From NCBI GenBank assembly GCA_010015805.1, contig ML978121.1, positions 3,968,001 through 4,032,000 on the forward strand: a DNA stretch of 64,000 nucleotides, in the 5' to 3' direction. The position numbers and the translations under genes were made by a program. This DNA comes from Rhizodiscina lignyota. Taxonomy: Eukaryota > Ascomycota > Dothideomycetes > Aulographales > Rhizodiscinaceae. Positions 45,046 to 57,036 of this stretch are shown here, in pieces. The first letter of the stretch is position 1, and every line of letters begins with the position of its first letter. The notes under the pieces are model-generated. The model was given only the letters and a program-made list of their open reading frames with translations, was not told where the DNA came from and ran no database searches.

Positions 45046-45923
45046 CTATTCCTTGAATGTCGCTCGTTTTCTTGTGATCTCGATGCGAGCACCAGCGGCG
45101 GAAGTGATCCCACTCGGCTTCTGGATAGAAACGGTCAATGCATCGAAGCCCGGAGAGGAGAAAGCAATCTTCGCGATGAACGTTGCAAGCGCTTCGAGTG
45201 TATGGTAGGACGAATTCGTGACACCCTGATATGATTATCAGCAGCTGGCTCTCGAGGTCTTGATACGAGACGTACATCGTAGATGCCATTCACTAACGGC
45301 GCATACGTACGACATAGGACAGACTCATCCTCTGTACTACTCATATCCCAAAAGACCAAGTCCACAATGAGGAATTGTCTATCGATCCGTTCTTGGGGAC
45401 TGACACCAATGATACACGGCATCTTGATCCCTTTGACAAATAGACGAAGCACGTCGAGCTCTATTTCTTGATGTTTCTCGACTTGTTCGGTAACACAAGC
45501 AACTCCCACGCCACCTTCAGCCAGCGCCAGGGCCTTCGGAAGCACAATGACGATCTCGATTCGGCCCCTCTCCTGCACCTCTCCTGCCGCTTGAATGAAG
45601 AGCTGGGTCGAAACAGCAATGTTTTCAGCCAGACAGAACAGATCTGTCCACCCAGGTATCGGGCTGGTCTCTTCGCAGTTTCCGTGGCCTTCGACCTCCC
45701 TTCTCACCACTTCCTCCAACTTGCTGTAATCGAGGGTGTCGGACGCTCTGTCCGAGCTTGCGGCGGTGTTCGAGTTGGTGGTCACGCTTAGGTCGATAAT
45801 TACAGGCTGCAGGCGGTCGCGCCCCAAGGCATCTGTTCCAACTTTTGCTGATAGAGTCTGCTGGAGCAGAGAAACGGAGTCTCTGGTCGGCTGGGAGCTG
45901 AGAGGTGAGAGTACGCTTGCCAT
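45046..45923 (-). CDS. Tandem FolB (dihydroneopterin aldolase-like) protein
   Basis: Exons complement(45923..45276) and complement(45225..45046) are joined over a 50-nt intron, giving 275 residues. Two FolB-type units are visible. The first (about 15-120) is weak (DSVSLLQQTL, LDYSKLEEVVRREVEGH). The second (about 160-270) is typical (FVKGIKMPCIIGVSPQERIDRQFLIVDL, then YHTLEALATFIAKIAF after the intron). FolB catalyses dihydroneopterin cleavage in folate synthesis. Fungal Fol1 fuses FolB to HPPK and DHPS domains, but here the protein stops right after FolB. It may therefore be a separate epimerase/aldolase-like protein, not the main folate enzyme. Confidence 0.78.
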
Positions 45924-46495
45924 GTTGAAGGAGATTTCCCAGTATGCTGACCGTCAGAGCGCGAACAGAAGCGTCTCAAGAGAAAGTTTTTGTTTTGTTT
46001 TTGTGAACGGGTGTTGGTTGTGGTTGAAGGAGAGAGCAATTCGCGAAGAGTGAGAAGACCTACGTTCGTTGTGTGCCACTGGGAACGAGCGTAACACTTT
46101 TAGCGCAACACCCGTGACACTCCTGACACTTACACTTCAAAGTTGAAGGAACTGGAAGAGCAGCGATGGAGACAGGGATATGATCCAATTAACTTTCACA
46201 AAGTGATGATGACGAGGACTAAGGGGAGAGGATGGGATGGCGGCCTTCCTTCATGATGTGGAAAGGGACAGATCGTTTGATTAATACATTTCAACGCCAC
46301 GCTAGATTCTGTTCAGACGTCAGCCTTAAGCCCTAGAACATAACCCATATCTATAACGGTTCGGAAGACGATGAGGAACTGTCGTTGCGATGTGGGCACT
46401 AGCCGCTCAGGGTTAGGGTTGTCACGACGAACTTATTCTCAAGCCACAGATGAAGACACCAACATTACAACAACCCCCATCTCAATTTTTCCACA
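45924..46495. promoter_or_regulatory. Divergent intergenic region (FolB / SPOUT)
   Basis: 572 bp between two divergent start codons, holding both promoters. No specific element recognised. Confidence 0.4.
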
Positions 46496-47770
46496 ATGCC
46501 GTCGCACAATTCCAAGGTAAATTCCTAGCAAAGCACCCTGTTTTTGTCTACGAACTAATAATTGGCATAGAAGAGAAAGCGTTATGATGAACCAAATGCA
46601 TCCACACCAGACACCACCAAACCAACAGCGATATTTCAGGCTCCAGGCAAAGGACGGCATTACACTGTCAGCATAGCCCTTACTGGCAGCATCATCGCAA
46701 AGTCGGTCTAAATCCAAACATCTATCCCAATTGCTCGTATCTCATAACATCGTAGTGCTCAAAATCACGAGCTCAAAACCGCACTCGCCGGCCAAATAGC
46801 CCGTGCTGCTGCTGTCTTCTGCGTTGATGAGATCGTCGTCTTCAACGATGGCCAATCCCACTCTCGTGATGAGCACCACGGCCGTCATCAACACCAGGAA
46901 AACCGTTTCAACAATAATGATGCCCAAGCAGAAGACGAGCACACCGGCTGGTCCGACCCAGACCACTTTCTCGTCCACCTTCTGTCGTATCTCGAATGCC
47001 CTCCCCATCTGCGGAGAAGACTATTTCCCATTCACCCGAATCTGCGGACCGCAGGCTCATTACCGTCCTTGGACATGCCACACCACCTCCGACAGCACGA
47101 GTGGTGTGAGTATCGTGAGGGCGTCACATTGCCCCCAACCTCTCAAAACCAGCAACGTACGGTCGTCGATGTCGGTCTCAAAACCACCGTAGAGATGGAC
47201 ACGCTCATTAAGCCCAATACGCGTGTAACACACAAACTCCCTGCGCAGCCACCTCGCAAGGATGATTCCTCTCCTTTGAAAGCCGAAATCGTGGACCCCA
47301 CCACGCCTCGCACAGAAGCGGGCTTCTATTGGGGCTATGATGTTCGCTCTGCTCCTTCGCTCTCATCCGTGTTCACAGAGTGTCCCTTCGAGGGTGGATA
47401 CGACGTCAGCATCGGCACCTCCGAGCGTGGAAATGTCCTCTCATCAGTTCTACCTCTAGATCTGGTCTCCTCCCGACATGCCAAGGACTTCGACGACAAC
47501 GCACTACACCGACTTCCAGACAGCTTCACTCATCTTCTCTTGGTATTCGGCGGCGTAGCAGGTCTCGAAGCTGCTGCGGCGGCGGACGAGGACTTAGCGA
47601 GGCAGGGTGTAAAGCCTGAGAGCGTCAGTGAGCTATTCGATGCGTGGGTGAATGTGTGTCCGGGGCAAGGGAGCAGGACGATTCGTACCGAGGAGGCGGT
47701 GTGGTTGGGGTTGGCGGCGTTTAGGGAGTATGTAACGATCTGTGGACAAGAGGAGGAAGTGCAGGAGTGA
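46496..47770 (+). CDS. SPOUT-domain RNA methyltransferase, C9orf114/SPOUT1-like
   Basis: Exons 46496..46516 (21 nt), 46571..46701 and 46756..47770 give 388 residues. Introns are both 54 nt. The first two exons supply a basic start (MPSHNSK-KRKRYDEP) and the first strand (GRHYTVSIALTGSIIAN). Later come ELKTALAGQIARAAAVFCVDEIVVF, TVVDVGLKTTVEMDTLIKPNTRV, the SAM-knot region GFYWGYDVRSAPSLSSVFTECPFEGGYD, and LLLVFGGVAGLEAA. This is the DUF171 SPOUT family: human SPOUT1/CENP-32 and two yeast homologues. The active site is formed by a trefoil knot that binds S-adenosylmethionine. The RNA target in fungi is not established. A His/Asn-rich insert near residue 85 is species-specific. Confidence 0.88.
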
Positions 47771-48357
47771 CGACGACAGGTGATGCGCGATTTGAAGAGC
47801 GACGATTTCATCGCGACATACTATGTACTGATTTCCCGCTCATCCAAACGGCCTGGCGATTTCTCGATCAAAGTGGATATACCTACGTGGCTAAGCATGC
47901 AAGCCAATTATCAACCGAAAACCAATACTAAGGAGTAATTATGACATGAATTCTTCATCTCTCATTCCCACAGGAGGCTGAAAGGCAAAAGTCTACATAG
48001 GCCGCCAGCCTGCGCTGTGACATCTACATACATTCGTTCTCCCATCCCTGGAAGAAATGCCGTTGTCCATACGCCTCGTAGCAATGCAGGTAAAACAATA
48101 CCGAATACAGACCATCAGTGTAGCAATACAGCAATGCCCGCTCAAACGCGTGAACACCGAAACAGCAATGGAATCATCAGCATCGTCAACCCTACAATGG
48201 AAAATGAAACAAGAACTTCAAACAAAGAGAAACGTCTCAGCGAAATGCTCCATCCATCCCGCACGTCATATCAGTGATGAACCTTTCGAACAAAAGAAAC
48301 ATGTTGACCATTACGCTCTCCATATACCCACACACATTATGTCAGTGGAACAGAGGA
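47771..48357. other. Intergenic, convergent 3' ends
   Basis: About 590 bp between the SPOUT gene and MED12 3' ends. Short frames only. Confidence 0.4.
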
Positions 48358-48624
48358 TCATACAACCCTCCTTGCCCCAAAAAGCGCCAAGCTAATCGCC
48401 GTATCGTTCCCATCAATCTTCTCCTTTCCGCCTTGTGCCGTCGCCCCAGCACCAACAGTCGCACCTCCACCGGCCGACGCATCAGGTAAGATTTCCCATC
48501 TACGCAGCGGGAACGGTACGGGTGGGTTGAATTGTGGTCGTGCGTGCGGTTGCGCTTGTGTTTGTTGAGCTGGTGGATTTGGGGCCTGGCTTTGGGATTG
48601 TGCTGAAGTTTGGCTCGGAGTTTG

Positions 48625-48667
<43 letters not shown>

Positions 48668-51600
48668 TTCTGGTTCTGACTCTGGCTCGTGTTCTGGCTG
48701 GATTGAGCGTTCCGCAGCGCAGCCTGTTGCTGCTGCATGCGATTCTGGTGAACAGGCGGCCATCCCTGTTGTACCTGTCTTGGCTGTTGAATCTGCATCT
48801 GTGGCTGGAATTGCGCGCCCTGCTGCTGGACTTGTGCGTACTGCGTGACGCCTGGTCGGCCACCCATTTGTTGGAGGCCTGGTTTTTGGGGTAGATTCGT
48901 CGGTGGATAGACAGAAGCGTGGAGCTGTGGTTGGAAACGCTGTTGTGAGTTTGAACGCTGCATCTGTGGGGCTTGCATTGCGGATTGTTGCGAGTTCTGG
49001 CGTTGCATCGCTGGTGCTTGGGCCGGTTGAGATGCAGGTCGTGCTGGCTGTTGCATAGCAGGTGACGAAGGTGCTGGTGAGGAGCCCGCTACGTTGCTGG
49101 CCTTTGGGGTACTCGTTGCATTGGCGTTGGTAGATGCGGACATCGATGTGACGAGGCAAAGCCACGCCTCAGGAGTGCTGGATGAGCCAAACAGGAATGA
49201 AACGCGAGCGTCACAGTTCGACTTTGGGACCTCGACTTTGGCGAGATGCGCGCGGACATCGGCGGACAGGTCTGGCGGAAAGATTAGCAAGTTATCTGTC
49301 AGAAAAAGAGATGGGAGATATATACCATCGGACAGCAACGCGAGTAAATCAAACACCGCCTCGATCGTACGCGCCGACTGCTGCAGCACTGGGTTGACAA
49401 GCAATGAGCACAACGCCGACACGTAGCCTAACTGATCCGAAGAGCCTGCCACAGCGAGATCCCGCTGGTGCGCAATGCATAGATACACCATTGCAACAAT
49501 CCATTCGCATACCAAGCGAACTCTTCCCGATCCGCCAGAAACAGACATTTGCGACTGCTGCTCCAACAGCTCTGCGAGCGCTTTGAACCGTTCCGTTAGA
49601 CTTGAGACGTACTGTGGGTTGGCTGGTGAGTTGTTGTATTTGGATGTGGCATCCACGACGCTCAAGTACCGCTGCAGGAAAACAATACACTTTGCGCGGC
49701 CATCCTTGTCGAGATCGAAATTACCATCCGCGAGCTTCTCCGAGAATTGTGACGTCGCATACATGATGCGCTCTTCGGCGAACTGGCGAACCTTGGTGCA
49801 TACACTATCGCCAAAGCCAGCGAGCAAGTCTGCCCAGGAAGTTGATTCGCGTTCGAGGGCTGACTTGATTGCGTCCAGAAGGGCCCCATCAAGGCCAGCG
49901 TCGGCGTCGTTTGCTCCTGACGAAGTGCTGAGCAGATGCCGGATCTGGAGCTGACAAAACGGGAGGGAGAAGTCATCCGCGGCATCAATGACTCCTTTGA
50001 CAACTTCCTGCTTGTCCATTCCTTTAGCATCTGAGGAGTCGTGTGGGCTAAACAGGGCGTTGAGTAACGCTTCGAGCGCTCTGCTGTCCGCTGTAGAGTT
50101 GATCTGCAGCATCTGCGCCACGCTATCAACATCCTTGACAGACAAGACGCGAAGTGGATCCAGCACGCCCTCACTATGCGTCAGTTCTTCCGCCAGGCTC
50201 ACAGAATTTGGATCGTTCGATTTCGCGCCGACATCCAATAACGGCTTGAGCATCCTGACCATCGTTGCCTCCTGCTTCTGCACCTCGATATTAAAGCGAT
50301 ACATGTCCTGCGGCTGCACCAACGGATGCTCCTTCAGCGCACCAAATACAAGTGCGCACAAGAGATTCAGTGCCCCGCCAGAAGCACGACGAGGATCCAG
50401 TCTGCCAAGCGTGTCGATGATCTTCTTCGTGTTGTCGACAGTCTTGCTCAGATCCGCGACACCGGCTCCAATGATTGTGGGAAGTGCAAAGGACAGCAGC
50501 GATACCGAGCCAGGGACCTGCTCGAGCAGTAGGCCAGTAACCCACTCGCTCAGATGACGCTCAAACACACGTTCGTCAAATGCCCGCAGCTTCTGTAGCC
50601 AGACTTCGTATGGGCATATCGTCTTTCCATCACTTGGACAAGACCCCTTCAACTCGTCAAGCTGCTCCGCCATCCGCCCCACAATGCGGGCAAACACGCG
50701 TCCGGCCTGTCCTTCGTCCATACTCGTGCCACTACCTAAGATTCGTTCAATCTCTTCGTCGACATTGAGTTCTCCTCGTCCCATCGTGACGTCGCCCATG
50801 CCGTCGGACGCAGGACTGCACATTGCAACCGCGGCTCTCTGCTCGCATCTGTTCAGGTCTAACTTAAGTTGCTGAACAAGACGAGCGTCCGCGCCGACCC
50901 TGCTGGCAAGGTCGAACATTGCAAGCACGAAGCAACGCTCCAACGGCTGCATTGCGCGGAGCTGGGAGTACTTCTCGGTTAGTTTGCTCACCAAAGGAGA
51001 TAGCGCTCCGATAGCAGCGAAGCTCTTCGAGCGGAGATTGAGAGTATCGGCGCAGGCAGCGAGCACGGTGACGTCAAACGAAGACACCGACATCCCGATG
51101 ACATCGGCGAGGATAGCCATATCGTTGAGTGATTCGAGAAGCCGCCGGACAATGTAGAACTGATATGGGGTGATGGTTGAGACACGTGACTCTGTTGGCT
51201 TTTCTTCAGTGCTCTTTGGATCGTTAACGACGGTCTGGAATAGCGTGGACACGTTGTAGCGAAGCCAGCGAGAGAGCTCGTATTGTGTGGTGAGGCTCTG
51301 CTTGTCGAGCTGCAGCGCTTTGATGCCTGAGAGGTCGAAGGTTTCGCTCTTAGTGAGTTGCTCGATGCGCGATTGTAGCTCTTCGATGGCAGTGATCTCA
51401 GCATCTGCATCTAGACCGACGTTTTTCAGGAGCGTTGCCCGAAGGTTAGCTAGATGGTCCGGCAACCCGTGCAACGGTAGTTCCGCGAGAAGACGTTTAT
51501 GTGCTTCAACCGTAGATGTAGAGCTCGAGCTCCCCGTCATCGTACCGGACGCAATAAGCCACTGTAGATATCTGCCAACAGAAATGTGCTTTGAGCGGCA

Positions 51601-53685
51601 AAGCTCAGCAATGACCTTGAACAATGCCTCTTCCTTGATACCTGAGTCTGGACCAAGACTAGTGAGAAGATCCAGAATAGCACTGTCAGTGTCTATGCCG
51701 GCCATCTTCCATTTTCTCAGTAATCGGACAGCGAGGTGTATGCGATAGTTGCCAGAACGATAACGCGAACAAGCCCAACCGAGCACCAAATCAACAGTGT
51801 CACGATTCGACAGCCCACAGGCCATACAGGAGGATGCAACAGCATCAACGTCGAACGTGATTATCGCCTCCGGGAGTGCCGTATCGAGAACCTTGAGCAG
51901 CGACTTTCTGGGGCTAGTCTTCAAACTGCCACTTGCGCTACCAGTCCGAAGTAGAAATTCATTCCGCCTCGAGAGGTTGCTGATTGCGGTTTGCAAAGCT
52001 GGATCCGTGTTCCACTGTGGGAATTTCTCGATGATGTCTTTGTATCTCTCCCAGCTCTTTGGAAGAATCAAACACGCCTCGTGTTTGACTATCATCTCGG
52101 CTAAAATCTGCTTCAACCTCTGCAGGATTTTCTCATCTGCCTCTTCAGATTCGGGCACATCCAGTCTGCTGAAGTGCTGGAGAAGAGCCTCGGCAAGCCG
52201 TTTCCCACGTCTTCTCGTGGCATTCAAGTCCTTCCAGTAAATCGTCGACATCATGAGCCATACTGGAAGTCTGTCCGTGGTGCTGGATTCCAACGACGCA
52301 AGTAACCATTCCAGATACTGTTCTTGGTCCAACAGACGCTCGTTGTAAAGATGGCACACCAGCCTGATCGCATATTCAATCTTCCATCTCCACCCATCTG
52401 CGCCGCAGTAGGTGATGACGGATTCGAGAAATTGTTGCACCTGCCCAGTCCATTCCTTGACCCATTTTGCTTCTCCACCAATGCCTGGCGCCGCCGCCGT
52501 GCCTGCGCCCTTTCTCTTAAACGCACGCATCTCGTTGGCGCCGACGCACTTTGCTAGCCATACCGCTCTATTGAATGGTATTTTCTTCCCCATGCACTCT
52601 TCTAGGAGACCTTTCCCTCTAATTCCATGCGGTATTCTCCTGCTAAGCCGTCGGAGCGGCACGTTGACATTTGCCAGTTCGAGCAACCAGTTTTCTCTAC
52701 TCTTATCTGTAAGGGCTACGCGAGGAGGAGGCTTGAATGTGCTTGGCGTTGAGAGTTTGCCCATCTGTTGTCTTCTCTCAAGAACGGTGACGAACAGACT
52801 TGACAGTGTTTGCATGCCAGACTTGTTCTTGAGACTGGACCATAGCGACGGTCGTGCCGTGTTAGAGTCATGTATCGATACTAAAGGAGTTGACTGGAAC
52901 CCGCTTTTGATGAGTTTGTCTGTCAGGTGGTCTTCAGGTTGTGTGCCGGTCCAAGGATTAAAGTCCGCGGCTTCTGTACAGGCGTGTTTGTTAGTGCATG
53001 GACGATCCTCATGACAACGCAGTTGTAATGACGGAGCCTTACTACCGTTTGGATACTTTCTCGAATCTGGAGGTGGTTCGAGAGTAACAATTCCTGGGAT
53101 ACCCTTTGCTTTCTTTGTCCGAGCCTGGTGCACACTATGGATCACTTGTTGTAACTGCAGCGTTCTCGGATTATTCGTATTCCCTGGACGAGGAGGAAAG
53201 GGAACCGGAGGAGCCATATTTGCAGGTGCGGAAGCACTCCTCGGAGCCTCATCCCCATCTCCAGCCACCGCATCTATAAAACGCATCCTCGGCCTCCCTC
53301 TCCGGTCCAACGTCAATTTGCCCTTCAAACTCGCGGAAATGGCATCGATAGGATTCGGTGATTCGACAGCCGGTGTCGTCGCGGCTGAAGTTTGCCTTAG
53401 TCCAGCACTCCCAACAACGCCATCGGCAGACCTCGGCCTCGTGCTGTCCCCATCTCCAGCCGTCAGGTCGATCACCAATTCGGGTCTCTTGCTAGTCGTA
53501 GCATTTCCACTGCCATTACTGCCCCCTCCGGCTTTCGCAGCACCCGCTAACTGAACATGCTGCGCAGAGAAGGATCGCACGGGGGCGCGAGATGGCACTC
53601 CTCCTGCTGCAGCGAAACGCTGCGCCGGAACAGTACTGGGAGGTGCTCCAGGAGGGCGCGTCTGCGCGGACGGACGAGACGTCAT
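48358..53685 (-). CDS. MED12: Mediator kinase-module subunit Med12 (Srb8)
   Basis: Read straight through, the frame is 1775 residues. I split it into complement(53685..53043) and complement(52973..48358), 1752 residues. The 69-nt segment between has GTAAGG, a CACTAAC branch site and TGTACAG, and removing it creates the Med12 signature YPNGK-AADFNPWTGTQPEDHLTDKLIKSGF. A Pro/Ser-rich N-terminus precedes the Med12 domain (about 215-300), long helical repeats follow, and residues about 1520-1710 are Gln-rich with a Ser-Gln repeat. The end ISLALFGARR is conserved. Med12 activates Cdk8/cyclin C and couples the repressive kinase module to Mediator in the nucleus. Confidence 0.9.
48624..48689. repeat. 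Hexanucleotide microsatellite in MED12
   Basis: Seven perfect GGCTCT units run from 48624 to 48665, then imperfect copies (GGTTCT, GACTCT) to about 48689. On the coding (minus) strand it encodes alternating Ser-Gln within the Gln-rich tail, so length changes stay in frame. Confidence 0.85.
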
Positions 53686-54877
53686 GTCATGTGGCGGCGG
53701 ACAGGACGCTGTTCTTATTCGGCATCATGAGTTGAGCGAGGGAGACTCGAATGGCGTTTGCTGGTGCTACGATGGCGATGTCGGAAGAGAGCGACGACGT
53801 GCGTTTACGGGCGAGGCCAGACCCCGAGCGTGGATGGTGGGAGATGGGACGAAAGAGGTACGTTGTCGTCCGGGAGTGGATGGCGTCTGGCGGGGGAATT
53901 GGGAAGGTGAAGTCGTAGACTTGTGTGAGGAGGGCGTTATGATACACAACAGCGACGTTCTCGCAATGCAGCGTGATTGTGGTGAGCTGACTGAGTGAGG
54001 TGCTGGGTGTAGGGGTGGGTGACGAACTGGCGGGTTCGCTTTCCCTCCCTTGGGTGATGGATCGCTCGGGTCAAGGGCCTCCACTCAACTAATAGCCTCT
54101 CAAGTTATGTACGCCGCCCAAGGCTAACAGGCCAGCTAACAGGCCAAGCGAAAAGGCAAAAAACGTGGGACTAACTAACGGGGACGGCCCTTCCCACACC
54201 TCGCTCTCCCGGACTATCGTCCCCGGCGTTGTCAGCAAGGACCGGTGGACGACGTTGCCACGCTCAATTTCTTGCAAATATCTCGGAACTCCCGTCACTA
54301 CTCCTGCGGGATCAATCATTCTCGCTCTCGTACGAAATCACCACCGACACGCCGATGCATTTAATCCGTCGTCGGACAAAGGCACTCTTGCCTATAAGTC
54401 CGAGATACGCACGACGGCGGAACCACTGCTACTCCAGAGAATATCCGGCTGCAAGCGAACGGTCAAGGTGGTCACTGTGCTGTAACTAGTAGGGTGACAA
54501 ATGCTCTTGGTAGTATTACACGCCGCAGGTACGTACTGGCTGAGGTGGACTGGAGCGGCGTTAGGTAGTCTATGGCAGCCTCGGCCGCCGGGATCCGCGT
54601 ATCAAGCTCGCATTTCCACAGCTTCCGCCTTATCACGATCTTGGTAAGAAGTGCGCAGATGAAATCGGAGGCTGATGAGTTACTATGTACAAGATTGTCC
54701 TCCAAAAGTCCGCTGGAGAAAATGAATTTGGTATCACAGACTTCATGTTCGCTGGCCGTTGCCCGTTCGGGAAACTTGCCGCGCTAAACGCACCCCCTCG
54801 TATCACCTGCCACTGAAGCACATGGCCATTTTCCCTTTCAACCTGACGCTCCGTAATCTGATGGCACAGCTGATGCC
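53686..54877. other. Intergenic, promoter of MED12
   Basis: About 1.2 kb upstream of MED12 and downstream of the Asterix-like gene. Overlapping short frames at 53684-54485 on both strands have no domain. Nothing recognised. Confidence 0.4.
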
Positions 54878-55756
54878 CTATGACGGGGGAGGTACAGGCA
54901 CTGGCGAGGGAGCTCCAGTGCCTGAGCCAGCGCGGAGATTTGGCGGCGGAGGCATGAAGAGCGGCATGTAAGACTGCGCTCCAGATTAGCCGGGGAGTTC
55001 GAATCCCATAGGGCGAATTTTGGTAGTCACACTTACCACCATGAGAGACATGACTGGTTGGGCATGAGCGTCAGTGAAAGGCAACAACATCGTGAATTAG
55101 GGTGGAGTGACTCACAGGCCATACCAACGGAGAAGTAACCGGGCGTGCTTGTGTTTTTCTTTTGTTCAGGTGTTTCTGCCAACCATGATTGGACGGAGAA
55201 CATGACCGCAGTCCTGGTGATAGTGTCAGGCAAAGAACACATCTTACTCCGAAAGGATTGCTCACCATCCAAGTAGCCTGAGTGTGCGGCCACAATTAGT
55301 GAAAATCGTCTTACAACAGTGTGATGGATGAGTCCTCACTTGTTTCTGGTGAATATCTAGGAGACCATTGTCAGCACGTGTCCCTTGATTGTGAAATGAT
55401 ATACTCACCGCCATCATCGGTAATGTTGTCGCCATAGTACCTAGTAGGTCATTGTTACTACCCTCCCACTCGATCACCAGAGGTCCAAATTGGGCAAGAA
55501 TCCGACGCCCTTTACCCAACAAGCAGTAACTGGAATCGAAAAGCAGGATCATATAGACAATAAGACACATGAAAAGGAGATGTTGAGCAGTGAAACATGG
55601 AAAAGTCGATCGGTGGTACGCACTTGACATGTCGGCATCGTTCTCCTTCTTCTCGGGCTCCACGAATGGCACGACTAGTCGCCAATTAGTTCAAGTTGGT
55701 ATAGTGCTGGAGGACATACTCAGATTTGGGTTCCGCATATCCTTCTTCGACGCCAT
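54878..55756 (-). CDS. Protein Asterix homologue (PAT complex, ER), eight exons
   Basis: No single frame shows this gene. Eight exons on the minus strand (55756..55720, 55674..55624, 55440..55409, 55356..55340, 55277..55266, 55213..55116, 55053..55037, 54973..54878) keep phase at all seven junctions and give 119 residues. The text reads MASKKDMRNPNL-IVPFVEPEKKENDADMSS-TMATTLPMMA, then a first hydrophobic stretch around TAVMFSVQSWL, AETPEQKKNTSTPGYFSVGMA, a second one, and a Pro-rich tail (YMPLFMPPPPNLRAG). That is the WDR83OS/Asterix family, usually about 100-110 residues. Asterix with CCDC47 forms the PAT chaperone for multi-pass membrane proteins at the ER translocon. Exons 4, 5 and 7 are 17, 12 and 17 nt. 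Confidence 0.88.
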
Positions 55757-56260
55757 GATGCACAGGTCGAGATTGGTGGTCTGGACTGGGCTGGAAGGCA
55801 GGGAGGTGAAAGGGCAAGCACCGCGCCTAAGCGCCTGTGACTCTGCGGGCGCCTCTGAGCCGGAGCAATTGATCAGCAGGCGCGTGGAACACTGGCCGAA
55901 TGGGCTGTGAGCAGTGAATCACAGGCGTTTGCGTGGACGGTGAAGTGTTTCATGGAGGCGACACGAGTCCGCGGCATCACTCGCAGATTAGCTTCGCGCC
56001 AGCCAATCAGCGGGCGGGCCGGAGAAAAATAAGGCCTACCCCGGCGCTTGCCACCGCCTGCCTTCACCAGCTAAGACGCTTGGCACTTGGGCTGCTGCTG
56101 CGCCCTCTCCCTTTCCTCTCCTCCTGCAATCCACCTACAACCACCAGCATCTCCACTCTCCACTCCACAGCACACTCACCAAAGCGACCTACGAGCGCAC
56201 CTCCGACCCCTCCAACCGACAAAGACCACTTTTAGACGTTCTCAGGCACAGCACGAGTTT
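55757..56260. promoter_or_regulatory. Divergent promoter region (Asterix / eIF1)
   Basis: 504 bp between divergent starts. The 56090-56220 stretch just upstream of eIF1 is strongly C/T-rich, as often seen in leaders of highly expressed fungal translation genes. Confidence 0.45.
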
Positions 56261-57036
56261 ATGTCCACAGAAATCCAAAACCTCAAGACCTTCGGTGAGT
56301 TCTGCCACCCCAGCGCCCCGCTCGGAACCCCTCCATCAGCAGCGTATCGCAGCCTCACCACCTCGACGTCTATGTCGCATGCCTCAAAGCTTTCTATCCA
56401 TCAATTGCTTTGAGCAGCGTGAGTCGAGTGGATGCTTGCTGGATCGTTGCGAGCGCAATCCACTTATCGCTGCGAGCACGTCACTAACAGCCTTGTTCAC
56501 AGACCCCTTTGCGGAGGCCGACGAAGATACAGGCGAAACCAAAAAGCAGGAGCAATCCTACATCCATATTCGTATTCAGCGTACGTACTTTCTCTCTCCC
56601 TCGTCCTCGGAGCCGTCAAACAACCTTCTCTCATATCGCGTTTGCTGGAATGCAAATGTGGCTTTGTCACATGGCGTCGGCGACTCCCGACAACCACACT
56701 AAGACAACCACCGAATCAAATTCCGCATGCCCATCATCACCACTGTACTTCATCTCCGCGCTAGAGAACCAATATACTGACTTCTTCTGAATAGAGCGCA
56801 ATGGTCGTAAGACCCTGACCACCGTCCAGGGAATCCCCACCAAATTCGACCAGAAGAAGATCCTCAAGGTCATCAAGAAGAAGTTTGCCTGCAATGGCAC
56901 CATCGTCAACGATGAGAAGATGGGCGAGGTGATCCAGCTCCAGGGCGACCAGCGCAAGGATGTGGAGAAATTCCTGATCGACAAGGACGAGGGCCTCGAC
57001 ATTGACGCCAAGACCATCAAGGTCCATGGCTTCTAA
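56261..57036 (+). CDS. SUI1: Translation initiation factor eIF1 (Sui1)
   Basis: Exons 56261..56294, 56503..56580 and 56795..57036 give 117 residues. The introns are unusually long for this window (208 and 214 nt). Joined, the N-terminus is MSTEIQNLKTF-DPFAEADEDTGE, then YIHIRIQ-QRNGRKTLTTVQG, the SUI1 fold, KVIKKKFACNGTIVNDEKMGEVIQLQGDQRKDV and the end IKVHGF. eIF1 binds near the P site of the 40S subunit and enforces AUG selection during scanning. It often autoregulates through its own start context; here the bases before ATG are GAGTTT, which is not optimal (T at -3) and fits that idea. Confidence 0.95.

Noticed and set aside
48500-49165. Minus-strand frame with long Glu-Pro repeat (EPEPEP)
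   Set aside because: Alternate-frame reading of the MED12 Ser-Gln microsatellite.
54974-55036. tRNA B-box-like sequence (GAGTTCGAATCCC) on the plus strand
   Set aside because: The T-arm stem does not pair well, no A box or acceptor stem lies at the right distance, and the stretch is an intron of the Asterix-like gene on the other strand.
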